Shown: positions 35,976 through 48,335 of the stretch, one piece after another
How the letters are laid out: every line of letters begins with the position of its first letter
Position numbering within the stretch: position 1 is the stretch's first letter
Origin: Neckera pumila
Lineage: Eukaryota; Streptophyta; Bryopsida; Hypnales; Neckeraceae
Direction: 5' to 3'
Assembly (NCBI GenBank): GCA_963969595.1
Contig: OZ018413.1
Span: 16,233,711 to 16,297,710 of the forward strand
Length of the DNA stretch: 64,000 nucleotides
Made by a program: the position numbers and the translations under genes
The notes under the pieces: model-generated
What the model was told of the DNA's origin: nothing
Seen by the model: only the letters and a program-made list of their open reading frames with translations
Databases searched by the model: none

Positions 35976-36895
35976 GGTAAAACAACGCTACGGCCTTTTT
36001 ACTCTCCAAAATCTATGGACTGTCTTAGACTTTTCATTAGAAGACTACCTCACAACCCATGGGTGCATTGTATAATGGAAAGATCAATTAATTAGCCACT
36101 CATGCATTGGAAACTAAATGGAAGTCATAATAGAAGGTATTTGTCTGAAGAGATATACCTTTTAGTAAGGGGAGGCCCTAGAAGGGGTCATGCCCCAATA
36201 TTATATAATGTTTGAACCCAAGGAATTTGAAGACCATGTGGATTCTTCCAAAAAAAAATTCCCTTTAGTCCAAGATTTTGACTATTCTAGTTTTTGTTAA
36301 GGTTAATTGGAGAAGTAAACAAAGTATGCTACAATTGAAATTTCAATAGGAACTACTCCACATGTCAAGAAAGGCAAAAGGCAAGCCTTCCTTGAAGTGG
36401 TTAAAAATGGTATGCACATTAGGAAGCATCATAGTAGATTTGTTTGAACTTTGGCCCTATTTTCTTGGCACAACATTATGAAGTTATAGAGAGTAATATT
36501 TATTGAAAAGGTATTTCTTGAAGTATCAAAAATGCAACATTCAAGTGTTCAAATTATTTCTAAAATTTAAGTTCAAGTTAATTAGTATAGATTTGAGGTT
36601 CGGAATGGTTGTATGGAAAAATGCAAGCTTCTTGAATTTTTTCCATTTTAACAAATATGGTAATAGGATTTAGGTGACAGGGTCCATTGCATTTTGTATG
36701 CAATCTTCTTTGTCTCTCATTCTTTATTTCTAATCCTTGACTAATTGAATTCCAATTCATTCTAATTCATTGAAAGTGCTATTTTAATTAAAGGAGGCAA
36801 TGGTGATCTCATTCATTAAGGCAACCACTTCATTGTAGCAAGCAAGGGCATTGATGTGTGAGCCAAAAGGGGAAGGAAGAAGGACACACTAACTT
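35976..36895. other. AT-rich spacer
   Basis: Nothing coding or clearly repetitive seen. Confidence 0.4.
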
Positions 36896-37280
36896 TTAAG
36901 GTAGAAGCACCAGTAGTCGATCATTTAAGGAGTTTTAGAGCAGATTGTGTGCAGTATGAGGTGGTGGAAATTTTTCCCATGTAGGAAGATAGGAAATATG
37001 AAGATGGCAAAATTTTTAGAATTTAATTTCCAAAATTGAAATTATAGTGAATTTTGAGAGCCAAAAAGTACATTTCACTAGTAGACAATGTCTAAAGTCT
37101 TCCAATTCCGATCATCAAGGATGCTCACTACTTCGGGACATGTGTTATAACCATATTAGTCCCAAGCTTGAGAAGGACAAAAATACACTCTCCAAGCTTG
37201 ATTTCCAATCTAAGGTTGGAAATAGCACACCCTACAGGTTCAATATTGGGTGTGGTTGACAACTGGTGCTTCTACCTTAA
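36896..37280. mobile_element. TTAA-flanked element with GGTAGAAGCACC ends
   Basis: TTAA at 36896-36899 and 37277-37280 flank a 15-bp perfect terminal repeat GGTAGAAGCACCAGT that continues imperfectly to ~23 bp. It is 385 bp long and non-coding. The TTAA target site again suggests piggyBac-type mobilisation, but the ends differ from the CCCCTAAAG family. Confidence 0.75.
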
Positions 37281-37617
37281 TTATCTTTTCTTATCACCTC
37301 ATAGGCCAAAGTTTTTGTAATATTCCCAATCCTTTTTGTAAATAAACCTTCTATATTGATTTCATTTAATGCCAATTCTATAAATTCTTGTCTAATACAA
37401 AATCTAATAATACTTTTAGATTCACATATTTTAGTATATGATTGAAAATTCCTAGTTTATTCACAAAATGTTCAAAAATTTCATGCTATGAAGATCAAAA
37501 TTCCTATTTGGCTCCAAAAAAATCCAACAAAAATTTAAGTAGTTTTATAAAAAGATCCCTATTCAAATGTTTATTTGGACAATTTCAAGTGCAATTTTAA
37601 GCATATGATGCACCTTT

Positions 37618-38309
37618 TTTATAAGTATTTTTTTCCTCATAGATTATATTTTTGTCTCTCTCAAAAGCTTTGATTCATTTCATTTGGATTTGTTATGAGA
37701 AAGTTATGGACATTCTTTTTTTTCGGGCAGTTAGAGCATCTTTTTGAAAAAAATAACTTGTAGAATTCATTTCTGAATGCAATTTTCTAAAGTTTCCAAG
37801 ATTTTTTTTGCATAGTTTAGTTTACTTGCTAGAACAATCACACCATTGGGATTAGTGCATTTTAATTCCATCTAAAATATATGAATATTTTAGATTTTCC
37901 TTCTATTTCATACCTATTTCTACTTAACAATTTTTTTAGTAATGAAAATTTAGTTTTTTTTAATTTTCTTTTTTTTGGTTGATTGTCAACTCAATTCTCC
38001 ACTATAAAGATTTGAACCTCAGAACTCTATAGTGCAAAATTTTAAGTTAAAAATGTTCAAAGTCAAAAAATCCAATCCCACAATGTGCTGAAAAACTTGT
38101 TTTTTTCACTTTAAACCCAGATATCTTGCAATTTGTGCAGTCAAAAATTTTGAAATTATTTCCACACATTCTCATACTAGTTAAGTGTAAGATCTTATGG
38201 TTAGATGTGCAAAAAAAAACATGTTTTAAATTTTTTTACTCTTTGCAAAAAAAATGGTAGTTTTGGGTGTTTTTTGGTAGAAAAATGGCCTTGGGCTTTT
38301 AGGGTTTAA
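37618..38309 (+). mobile_element. TTAA-family MITE, left end missing (copy 3)
   Basis: Aligns with 3120-3809: ATAGATTATATTTTTGTC, TTCATTTCATTTGGATTTRT, GTTAGAGCATCTTT, TTAGATTTTCCTTCTAT and finally GGCTTTTAGGGTTTAAG, with TTAA at 38306-38309. Similarity stops at about 37618 and no left terminal repeat is present, so this copy is truncated or broken. Confidence 0.7.
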
Positions 38310-38344
38310 GTGAGGATTTTAAAAAGTACCTTGTGTCAATTAAT

Positions 38345-39241
38345 TTAACCTCTAAAGTTCCATGATTATGTTTTCATTGAAAAATACTTCCAAATTGCTA
38401 TTTTTAGTACAAGTACCAAGTTTTAGAAAAAAACTTTTTTTACACATATAACCGTAGGATCTTGTAGTATGCTAACTTGAAAACATGTGGTAAGAATTTC
38501 AGAAAATTCCACTACGTGGTTTGCAAGAGAAAAGCATTCAAATTCACTGAAATCATTTTTTGGGCCCTGCAAAAAAGAAGGCAACTACACTTCACAACAC
38601 TTTTCTATGAAAAAATGTTCAAAATGGTGGTACTTCTTTGGATTCATTTTCCTAGACAAGTTGGCTACATGCTTGAAAATTTTCACACCATTTGGAATTG
38701 CAGAACATATAGGAAAAAAAAGAGTAAATAGAAAAAAATAGAGGATGAATCAAAATACTAATTTGTTAAGAATTTAGTTATAAAATTGAAAAATGCCAAT
38801 CCCAATGGTTGCAATGTTGTTATAAACAATCTATATCCTATGAATTTTTTTGTTTAAATATTAAAAATTGAATTAAATAAAGGACTTTAAAGTTTATTTT
38901 AGAATAGAGAATCCAAAATTGCTAGCAAACAAAAATTCCTCATAACTTTCATCTCATTGATCAAAATGGAATGATTCAAAGCTTTTGATGTATTTATAAA
39001 AATACATTATCTGAAAAAATGATTTTTTTTTATTTGCCCAGATTGCCCATTTATGAAAAAAAGTAGTATACTAGGCCATAATTTTTTACTTATATTTTCA
39101 AATGTCATGAAATTTAGTGTATATAAAAGATATTCTTCATCCATACCTTCTATTAAAATTTCAGTCTAAAATATGCAAATCACCAGCCTGCCTAAAATTA
39201 CTATGTTGCCCCCAAAAGCATGTTGATTGTTTAGGGGTTAA
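38345..39241 (-). mobile_element. TTAA-flanked MITE, piggyBac-like (copy 4, inverted)
   Basis: TTAA at 38345-38348 and 39238-39241 flank CCTCTAAAG... and ...TTTAGGGG. The body is the reverse complement of 34885-35815 with moderate divergence. It begins only 36 bp after the truncated copy ends. Non-coding. Confidence 0.85.
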
Positions 39242-39493
39242 GATAGAGGAGCCTTATTTGAAATTCTTTAAAGATTTTTGTTGGCCATGAAAATTGACGT
39301 AATAAATCCACATTATGGCTTGGTCGAAAAAAAGCAAAAATAAATTAAATAGATAACCATTGACCGCAGTACATGTTCATCCATGCAATTCCCACTGACC
39401 GCAGTTCATCCATGGATGAAACCCTAATTTATCACTTCTCCCAAGCTGTCTGCGAGAGTCTGTCTTGTGTCCGTGAATCGAATTTTGTTGTGA

Positions 39494-41280
<1,787 letters not shown>

Positions 41281-42259
41281 GGCGTGTTCGGGTCAAATTT
41301 CATTCGACGGGGACATCATTTTGAGGAATTGGAGCACCAGCTGGAAGATTGAATTTGTCACCAATCAGTGGCACATGGTGTTGCAGGTATCTGCTGACTT
41401 TTCGATTTCTTCTACTGTTAATTTTGTGTTTTGTTTTGGCAATCGAGGTAATATCTCCATTCTTTGACGTTAAACCTCACCGAAATGCGACACTTTAAGC
41501 GCTGAGCATAATTACGATTATAAGAATGGCAACCTTTTAAATTTTCTTTTTAGCAAATTAAAGAGGATTTCAACGCACCAGAGAACGTTTTTAATTGGAT
41601 ATCATATGCTGTAGCTACAGGGGACCTAAGACGGACCCGTTCCGGTGCTGAGGTGGTCAAAATCATTATATACTCATTGTGTAAGATTTTGGGGTGTTGC
41701 ATTACCTCTAGGTTTTGCGGCTAGCCTAGGTTGTGTATTTGAGGTTTATGTTGTGCTGAGGATCTCATATGTTGGGAAATTATGAAATTGTCAGGATATC
41801 AGTACTCTGGAGCATGGTGCAGTTTTCTTCTGGCTAGTCAAAGTGAACATTTCCAACCACTTTATTCTGCACTCGTTTGGAGGTGAAGCTGCTCAAATCA
41901 GGTCCTAAAGACTTATGTGGTTCAAGTTGTTGGCCGCTAGTGGTTTGAACGTTTTATTTCGACCTAGTGTGAGACAGGAGAGCTTGTGTTACTCAAAATT
42001 CTTTAGCTGGACTTCGAAGGTTGTGGATATTACATCATTACGGGATATCTCAAAGATGAACCAAGTTGTCCCTTTAGTTGCTTATGTGACTTTGGCGGAG
42101 AGTGAGAGTTACCCGTCACTTGTGATCACTTCTCGAAAATGTTCTTTTTCATTACAAATGTTTTTAAGAGCTACATAAGAGCTATACAAAACGGATGAAG
42201 TCCATCCAGTATGTTGAACAAGAAAATTTGTTTACTCTTCAATGATGTGACAAGCTTGG
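41281..42259. other. DUS2 3' flank
   Basis: Likely 3'UTR and spacer. A frame at 41915-42178 on the plus strand is open for 87 codons but shows no domain. Confidence 0.35.
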
Positions 42260-43192
42260 TCACTTTGTACTTAGCGTGTTTTGTGCAAGGTTATGAATCA
42301 ATTCACACAGAGAAAAGAAAGAAAAATTTGCAAACATGAAGACTATCCATCTAGTTTCTAGGTTTCTGACTGGGGCATCTGCTACCTCCACCAGATCGTT
42401 GGCCTTTGTTTCTTTGCCCACAAAGATCCCCTCATCTGCAGGACTGCTGCTCGAAAGGGGCCACAGTGAGCCGGAATGGCAAACGCTGAATGAGGTACGA
42501 AGAAAGAAGCAATTTCGCACACATGGGGGTTATCTACACTTGATGAGACTCTCTTTTGTAAACCTCAATACATGGAACACCAAGAGCTCCCAGTTGTGAA
42601 TTTGGTTGGGAGAAGCATGTCTAGACATAAACTGTCCACCAGATAAGAAACTCCCTTTTGTAAATCTCAATGAATGTACACCAAGAGCTCCCAGTTGTGA
42701 ATTGACTGTAAAAAGCAAACGAAAATATTCTTGGACAAAAGAACGTACTGGGATTTGTACAGAGTCTTACTTACCTCTTGAATGCCAGTTTGGTCCCGTG
42801 AGGCTGTGCCTCCAATGTGAGGTTCAGGCACATTACGACCGTGGCCCTGGACTCCTCCCCCCATGAGTCCATGACGAAGCGCTCGTGGAGAGAGATGTCC
42901 AACACCTTGTCCTGTACTGGCGGTGCATACGCTGCCAAAGACTAAACCTAATGTGGAATTTATAGAAAAACTACAACAGAATGAACTCCTGGTTCGTTGC
43001 AGCAACTGCAACACAAATAGTTGCTTGATTAAATTTTTACACTTCCACGAAAAAGTCAATCCAAGGAGCTCTAAACCGCACTGACTGACGAGCACAGCGT
43101 TCCATGATGCCAGCTCCAAAGAACGACTCACAGCACTTCTGCAAAAATATTCCACCACACAATCTCCAACTCTTCAAAGTAATCGGAGACAT
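42260..43192 (-). CDS. Possible three-exon gene, unidentified
   Basis: On the minus strand, exons 43192-43043, 42941-42775 and 42485-42260 join with GT-AG introns and matching phases to a 180-aa protein. Exon 2 reads like real coding sequence (DKVLDISLHERFVMDSWGEE, then TVVMCLNLTLEAQP) and ends in a strong GTAAGTAA donor. Exon 3 contains EGIFVGKETKANDLVEVADA. I recognise no domain. The frame is open upstream to about 43438 with an Arg/Ala/Ser-rich N-terminal extension that would look like an organelle presequence, but no ATG is seen there. It lies between DUS2 and eL36. A spurious join cannot be excluded. Confidence 0.35.
42549..42708. repeat. Direct repeat of ~58 bp, two copies
   Basis: ACTCYCTTTTGTAAAYCTCAAT..ACACCAAGAGCTCCCAGTTGTGAATT occurs at about 42549-42605 and 42650-42708, about 101 bp apart. 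It lies in the proposed second intron of the minus-strand gene. Confidence 0.75.
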
Positions 43193-43439
43193 GAAAACAT
43201 CAGATAGCAAGTCAAGGAGGAAGGACTGGATCGATGTTGAGGGCGTTAGTTGGAGACAAAAGATTTTTTGGGGGATTCGTTGCGGGGTTGAAGGAGAAGG
43301 GTAGCCGGATCCAAGGAATGCGCGGCAATGGAATGCCGCATCTGGGAAGAGAGAAGCTGCGGCCTTTAAAAAAGAGCCATGGGATTGGAGAAGAGGCCGA
43401 CCAGACAACTCCTTGATCGCCCTCGCCACGCGCTTCAAT

Positions 43440-44545
43440 ATCCGAGCATTAGTTGGACTACAGTGCCTCTCAAATTAAATTTAGAACGCCACCAAAAGTT
43501 GTCAAAAAGTAAAACAATGTTGCCGTCAATCCTCAAATCATCATATATACCAGTATCAGGGTCATTTTCTTCCTTCCCGAAGTCATGAAAAAGATGAATG
43601 TATATTCATGAGATTTCTGAGACTCTAATCTTTACAACAGATTGAGAGCAAAGCATTTGTGAGAGAACCTGTGAACCAATCTCAAAGTCTTTGCGTGTGC
43701 AAGGCAAAGCACCTTTCTCTTGATTGGGTTACTCAGTAGTTCTTCCTGCAGGTGTTCCCGGCTGGAAGAATGGACTAAAAACTGCCAGTATATATATAGG
43801 CCTAATAGATTTGAAAGTCACGCAGATAACTGAAGTAAATTGAATCCCTGAAAAGACAGTGACTTCAATACTCTAATGACATTCAGTAGACGGGAGGATA
43901 TGCCCTATGATTTGCAAGTCAACTCACCCAATCGCATCTACAACGCTCATCCCCGGATTTAATAATAATTTCGACACTCCAACCGCCACGATAAACACAA
44001 AATCAAGATCCCGAAAATGTGCCAATAAGAGAAAATGCAGCTGACCCAACCCCAAGAATGATCATTGTAGAACCTAACTGTGAGTTAAACTCGACAAAGT
44101 CCTCAGAGGAAACATCAATTCAGTCTACCAGGACAAAGGAACTGGCTGGGCCTCTTTCAGCTCACTCATACATAAAACAGTACACACATACGGATCTTCT
44201 AAAGGAAATAGGTAACCATAACATCCGGCGACGCGATCCACTCACATCGAAGCTGGCACCAATCTTTCTCGATTCTGCACAACTCCACACCCTGCTCCAT
44301 ACACACACAATAACCCAAAACAGAAACGAGGCAGGGTCACATGGAAAGGCGACACATAATCCAGACTATTCACATATGGCGCTAGGACTCACGACCAAAT
44401 GAAACAGTCGAAAGTACCACCAGCATAAAAATGTGGAACACTTCAGTCAAAGAACCAGGGAATGAGAAGTCGAGAGGGTGCTAAAGCAGCCAACCCTAAA
44501 ATTTCAAGGAACCGCACCAAACCCTAAACAGAAACCCACAGCATT
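43440..44545. other. Spacer upstream of the unidentified gene and downstream of eL36
   Basis: A 127-codon plus-strand frame at 44019-44402 has no recognised domain. 44401-44555 is homologous to 58636-58800. AAACCCTAA motifs lie at about 44520 and 44630-44643. Confidence 0.35.
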
Positions 44546-44682
44546 CGAGTGACTTCACAGAAGCTCTTTATTGTCTTGCAGACCTCAGAGGACATAGCTC
44601 CACAAACTAAAGATCTTCACACTCAGCTCAAAACCCTAAACCCTAATGCAAGTGACGGCAAAGTCCGTTGCTTCCAATGCCT

Positions 44683-45015
44683 TTACTTCTTCTTCTCGGT
44701 TCCTCCGGTAGCGCGCATCTTGCGCAGGACGCCGGTCATCTCCTCTCTCTTGCGCTTGGCCCGCAAGTGCGTGCCCAACTTCCGCTTGGCGACCTTGAGG
44801 GCGCGCTTGTCCTTGCCCACCTTGAGCAACTCCGTGATGCGCTTCTCGTAGGGCGCAAAGCCGGCGACCTCGCGGATGAGCTTGCGTACCAGCGACGTGC
44901 GCTTGCCGAGCTTGCCCCTGTTGGCGGAGGGGCGCTTGGCGATGTCGCGCTTGGTGACTTGGTGACCTCGGTGAAGACCCACGGCGATGCCGTTGCTCAC
45001 CACGGATGGCGCCAT
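44683..45015 (-). CDS. RPL36: 60S ribosomal protein L36 (eL36)
   Basis: An uninterrupted 110-aa frame starts [20 protein letters not shown] and continues with [20 protein letters not shown], a [20 protein letters not shown] block and a lysine-rich end. This is the full length and order of eukaryotic eL36, a component of the large ribosomal subunit. The ATG at 45015 gives the conserved N-terminus; the frame is open further upstream, but that part is not conserved. The 5' flank in transcript sense has TTTTCGCAG about 100 bp before the ATG, a possible acceptor of a leader intron. The coding part has no intron, so a retrocopy is possible, although the frame is intact. A MITE (45278-45538) lies 263 bp upstream. 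Telo-box motifs lie in the 3' flank and one degenerate copy is in the leader. Confidence 0.95.
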   Translation of the reverse strand: MAPSVVSNGIAVGLHRGHQVTKRDIAKRPSANRGKLGKRTSLVRKLIREVAGFAPYEKRITELLKVGKDKRALKVAKRKLGTHLRAKRKREEMTGVLRKMRATGGTEKKK

Positions 45016-45277
45016 CGCTGTTGTTGCTACTGCTGCGGCTGCAATTCCACGAGTGAGCGTGCCCAAAAGAGCGCTCCCTGTCCCAACCCTAAGGTTTTGT
45101 CTTCCCTGCTCCTGCGAAAAATGGATGAATGTCTTCGTCGACGTGATGAATAACTGTACAAGGGTCCATTGTCTGCCCGGACAGATATTGATACCCTCGT
45201 TAACCCCGTATACCCGCTCATCACACTTAGTCCTTGCCAAGCATGTTCCCAATGTTCCCAAGAAATCTACAGTACTG

Positions 45278-45538
45278 TACACAAAATAGTGAAATTAGGC
45301 TGCCCCATACTAATTTCTTGACATTTGACAATATTTACATATTTACTACTACTGTACAAGAATGCACTATTTTTGAATAAGGTATTGTTGTATTTTGGCC
45401 TCATGAACTTCCATTTGAAATATTTGTAGAAGTATTTGTTGACGTTGATGGCTTATAAAATAACTTTCCTAGGATAAAGCAATTTAATTGTGAAGGCAAC
45501 CTAATTGTGAAGGCAACCTAATTTTACTATTTTGTGTA
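45278..45538. mobile_element. TA-flanked mariner-type MITE (copy 4) upstream of eL36
   Basis: TA at 45278-45279 and 45537-45538 flank CACAAAATAGTGAAATTAGG and its inverted copy. 261 bp; the right end has a doubled GAAGGCAACCTAATT motif, as in copy 2. It sits in the likely promoter of the eL36 gene. Confidence 0.85.
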
Positions 45539-45549
45539 GCTATTGAGTA

Positions 45550-46190
45550 GATGTTTAAGGTAGGAATACCTGAATGTAACACGATTTGTTTATGGACCCC
45601 TAGGAAAAGCCCTATTGTAAGGCGCAAGTATCTAGTGCAAAAGTAGACAAGTGGGTTACATGAATGTGTCAAGGTCATATAACCCGTCCCTATGATATTA
45701 GAAGAAATTTGCATTGAACTCAATAAAAACTACCCCACGTGTTTATTGTGTTTAGCGCAAAATTTGGGTTTTGTTTGTTGTGCCCAGCGCAAAATTTGCG
45801 TTGAAAAGCTTAGGTTTTGCAATAGACACAACAAACACGTGGGGCCATTTTTGTTGAGTTCAACGCAGATTTCTTCTAGTATCATAGGGACGGGTTACAT
45901 GACCATGACACATTCATGTAATCCATAGATCATAGGGGCAGGTTTTGTATTGGCCAATTTCCTGCGCATGATACAATTTATAGTTTGTTGTTTTGGATTG
46001 TGTTTCCTTGCCCACTTGTATGTTAGTCTATGGTCCCCACAGTAGGTGCATCCACTTAGTTATTTCAAGAAATTTGTATTATATTCATGCAAAGTTGAAA
46101 AAATATGAAACCAATTTTGTTGGTTTCTTAACCCAGACCAGTCCCTGTCAAGCGCACATCATTTTTTTTTGGACACACCTTCTAAATCAA
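45550..46190. repeat. Dispersed repeat family C (copy 2), interrupted
   Basis: Blocks shared with 16160-16520 lie on both sides of the inverted repeat at 45655-45922: AAAGTAGACAAGTGGG on the left, and GTATTGGCCAAT, TTGCCCACTT and AGAAATTTGTATTATATTCAT on the right. This order suggests that the inverted repeat was inserted into, or grew within, this repeat. Confidence 0.5.
45655..45922. mobile_element. Long palindromic element (~100-bp arms)
   Basis: The left arm begins about 45655 (TTACATGAATGTGTCAAGGT), continues with ATAACCCGTCCCTATGAT, then AGAAGAAATYTGCRTTGAAC and CCCCACGTGTTTRTTGTGT. The right arm is its complement with few mismatches, ending about 45922. The inner part TACTAGAAGAAATCTGCGTTG resembles the ends of the CACTA MITE at 47426. 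A transcript would fold into a long hairpin. Confidence 0.75.
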
Positions 46191-47425
46191 GAGATCCACA
46201 ATAAGTGTCACATTAAGCACTTCTAGTTTATTTCTCAATAAGCACTGTCTGAAATTTGGATGTTCAAATTTGAGACTATGCATCAACAATAAGCCTAGTG
46301 CTTAAATCATGTCTTGAAATTTTGCATGTTTTTGCTTAAATCTTAAAATTATATGTTATTTACCTCAATTTTATCATATTCATCATACAAAAAGTGTTTT
46401 TATAAGAGTCAAGCATTGATTTGGATGAATGAAAAGTTGTTCGGTCCAAAAAAACCTTAAAACCTTTTTGTTCATCATTTAGTTTTTGGACATCAAAGTG
46501 CTAAGGAAATAACAGCCTCTTTACATTAGGGCCTAATTTCAAAACCCATCAAAATCAACCTTAAATCCTTAAATTGGGTTCTCAATTGGGCCCAAAGGCT
46601 TTATATTGAAAGTTGGATTAATTTTCTTATATATCACATGGCCACTTATGAGGAAGTGTTTTGGTGCCAAAAATTTGAATCCAAGTGCAAAAAATTGAAT
46701 GGCCTTATATCCTTAACCCATTTTTCCACTTGGTCTTGGCCCTATGTTTGTAAATTAGGCCAGCTCTAATATAAAGTTTGTCCAAGCCTATGTTATATGG
46801 AAATGCAATGTGACAAATATCCACTAGAGAAAATTTTAGCTCTTTGGAGGGCCGTTCAAAGTTGACATGCCATATTATTTCATGCATGGCTTGTCAACTT
46901 TGAAAAGTGCTCTTACTGAGCAGTCAAAGTCTTTGATTGCTCGCTGGAGCAATCAAGTTTCGCAAATTTTTATATGCTTGAAAACTTATCTAGACCAACA
47001 CGTTATTATGTACGTGTTTTGTTTTAGAATCCTATGGATATAACTGTTATTGAGTTAATTTATTAGTATACCTTACTGGTGTAGTTGTAACAAATACAGT
47101 TCTCCAATATTACTTGGTAGTTTCATATTTGTTTGATATTTGTTGATGGGATGGGATTTAGAACAAGAATCCATTACCTTGAGAAATCAGTTCTCTATAA
47201 GCAGTTAAGTACTCGTAAAACTGGCTAAATTACGCTCCAGTTCTACCAAAAAAAATCTTACGCGAAATGTACATAGTAGAATTTGTTGGAAAAATGGAGA
47301 TTAGAGCCAGAATGTACCCCGATTTTTTTGTTCGTGGGCAAAAGCTTGTATTCATCCCTACGGATGCTCACAAATACGTGCTACCTTCCTCTTTGCCGGT
47401 CGCTGGGGCGCGATCTGGGGCGTCC
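46191..47425. other. Spacer with small hairpins
   Basis: No gene. At 46855-46904 an 18-bp inverted repeat (TTCAAAGTTGACATGCCA, one mismatch) is followed at 46918-46942 by a second short hairpin (GAGCARTCAAAG). Confidence 0.45.
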
Positions 47426-47587
47426 CACTAGAAAAAACCTGCGTTGGTCTAAATAAAAAATGTAGGCTAAAATTGTTGAGAACCATGTTTCCACCGCAAA
47501 ATTTTGTGATTCCAATGTTGGAAACATGGTTTTCAACAAATTTCAGCCCACATTTTTGGTTTGGACCAACGCGGGTTTCTTCTAGTG
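47426..47587. mobile_element. CACTA-type MITE with TCC target duplication
   Basis: The 162-bp element begins CACTAGAAAAAACCTGCGTT and ends in AACGCGGGTTTCTTCTAGTG. Arms of ~68 bp pair along almost the whole element. TCC at 47423-47425 and 47588-47590 is a 3-bp target duplication. CACTA ends with a 3-bp duplication define the CACTA/EnSpm superfamily. Confidence 0.85.
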
Positions 47588-48335
47588 TCCGCAGGTATCT
47601 GCGCGGCGCAATCCTGGACGTCCATGTTGCAACAGGGTTTAGGGGGGGGTCTTCTCCTCCTACGTCGCATTAGTGCGCCTATCTTCCCCACTTACACACT
47701 AATTTGCATTAGTTTTTGTTTACAGTTGCATTAGTTTTTGATTTGCATTAGTTATTGTCTTGAATGCTACTCACTGACATGGTGACATCCACGCCTCCGC
47801 GCTTGTGAACTTCTGGAGATCTATGCCTTAAGTGGGGAAGCAATTGATTCTCTTTCAAAACGATATCTTTTGTAGTTTGATTTTCGAATTGGGAGGGCAC
47901 CACTTCCAAGTTGCTGTGAATTTTGGAGGCATCCATTGTTTCTTACATTCACTGCATTTAGGGAATGGTGGCTGTGAGTGAATGCCTTGGAGAGTTGCAG
48001 GGAGCTGTTGGTGTGCAAAAAATGTCGAGTGCGGAGGGCGGAATTGCCGATTGCAAACGACGACGCAAGAGTTTTCTGTTTCTTTAGTGTTGTTGTGAAT
48101 TTAAGCGCTTCCCTATCCATTGCAACTTCAATTGTGGTCTTTGCTTCCTTATTGTTTTCTATGAACAATCTCGCTCTTTTATTGTGCCGATTACTTGTCT
48201 TCTGAGCTTCTGTTTGGAGCCTTTGCGTTGCAGTTGTGGATTGAGAGCGGTGCGGTTTGTCTTGTTGGTTGTAGTGGTTCATCGGTTCAGTTGTTTTGTG
48301 GTCTTCTTGGTCTTGTGTTTTGCTGGTCAAGTTCA

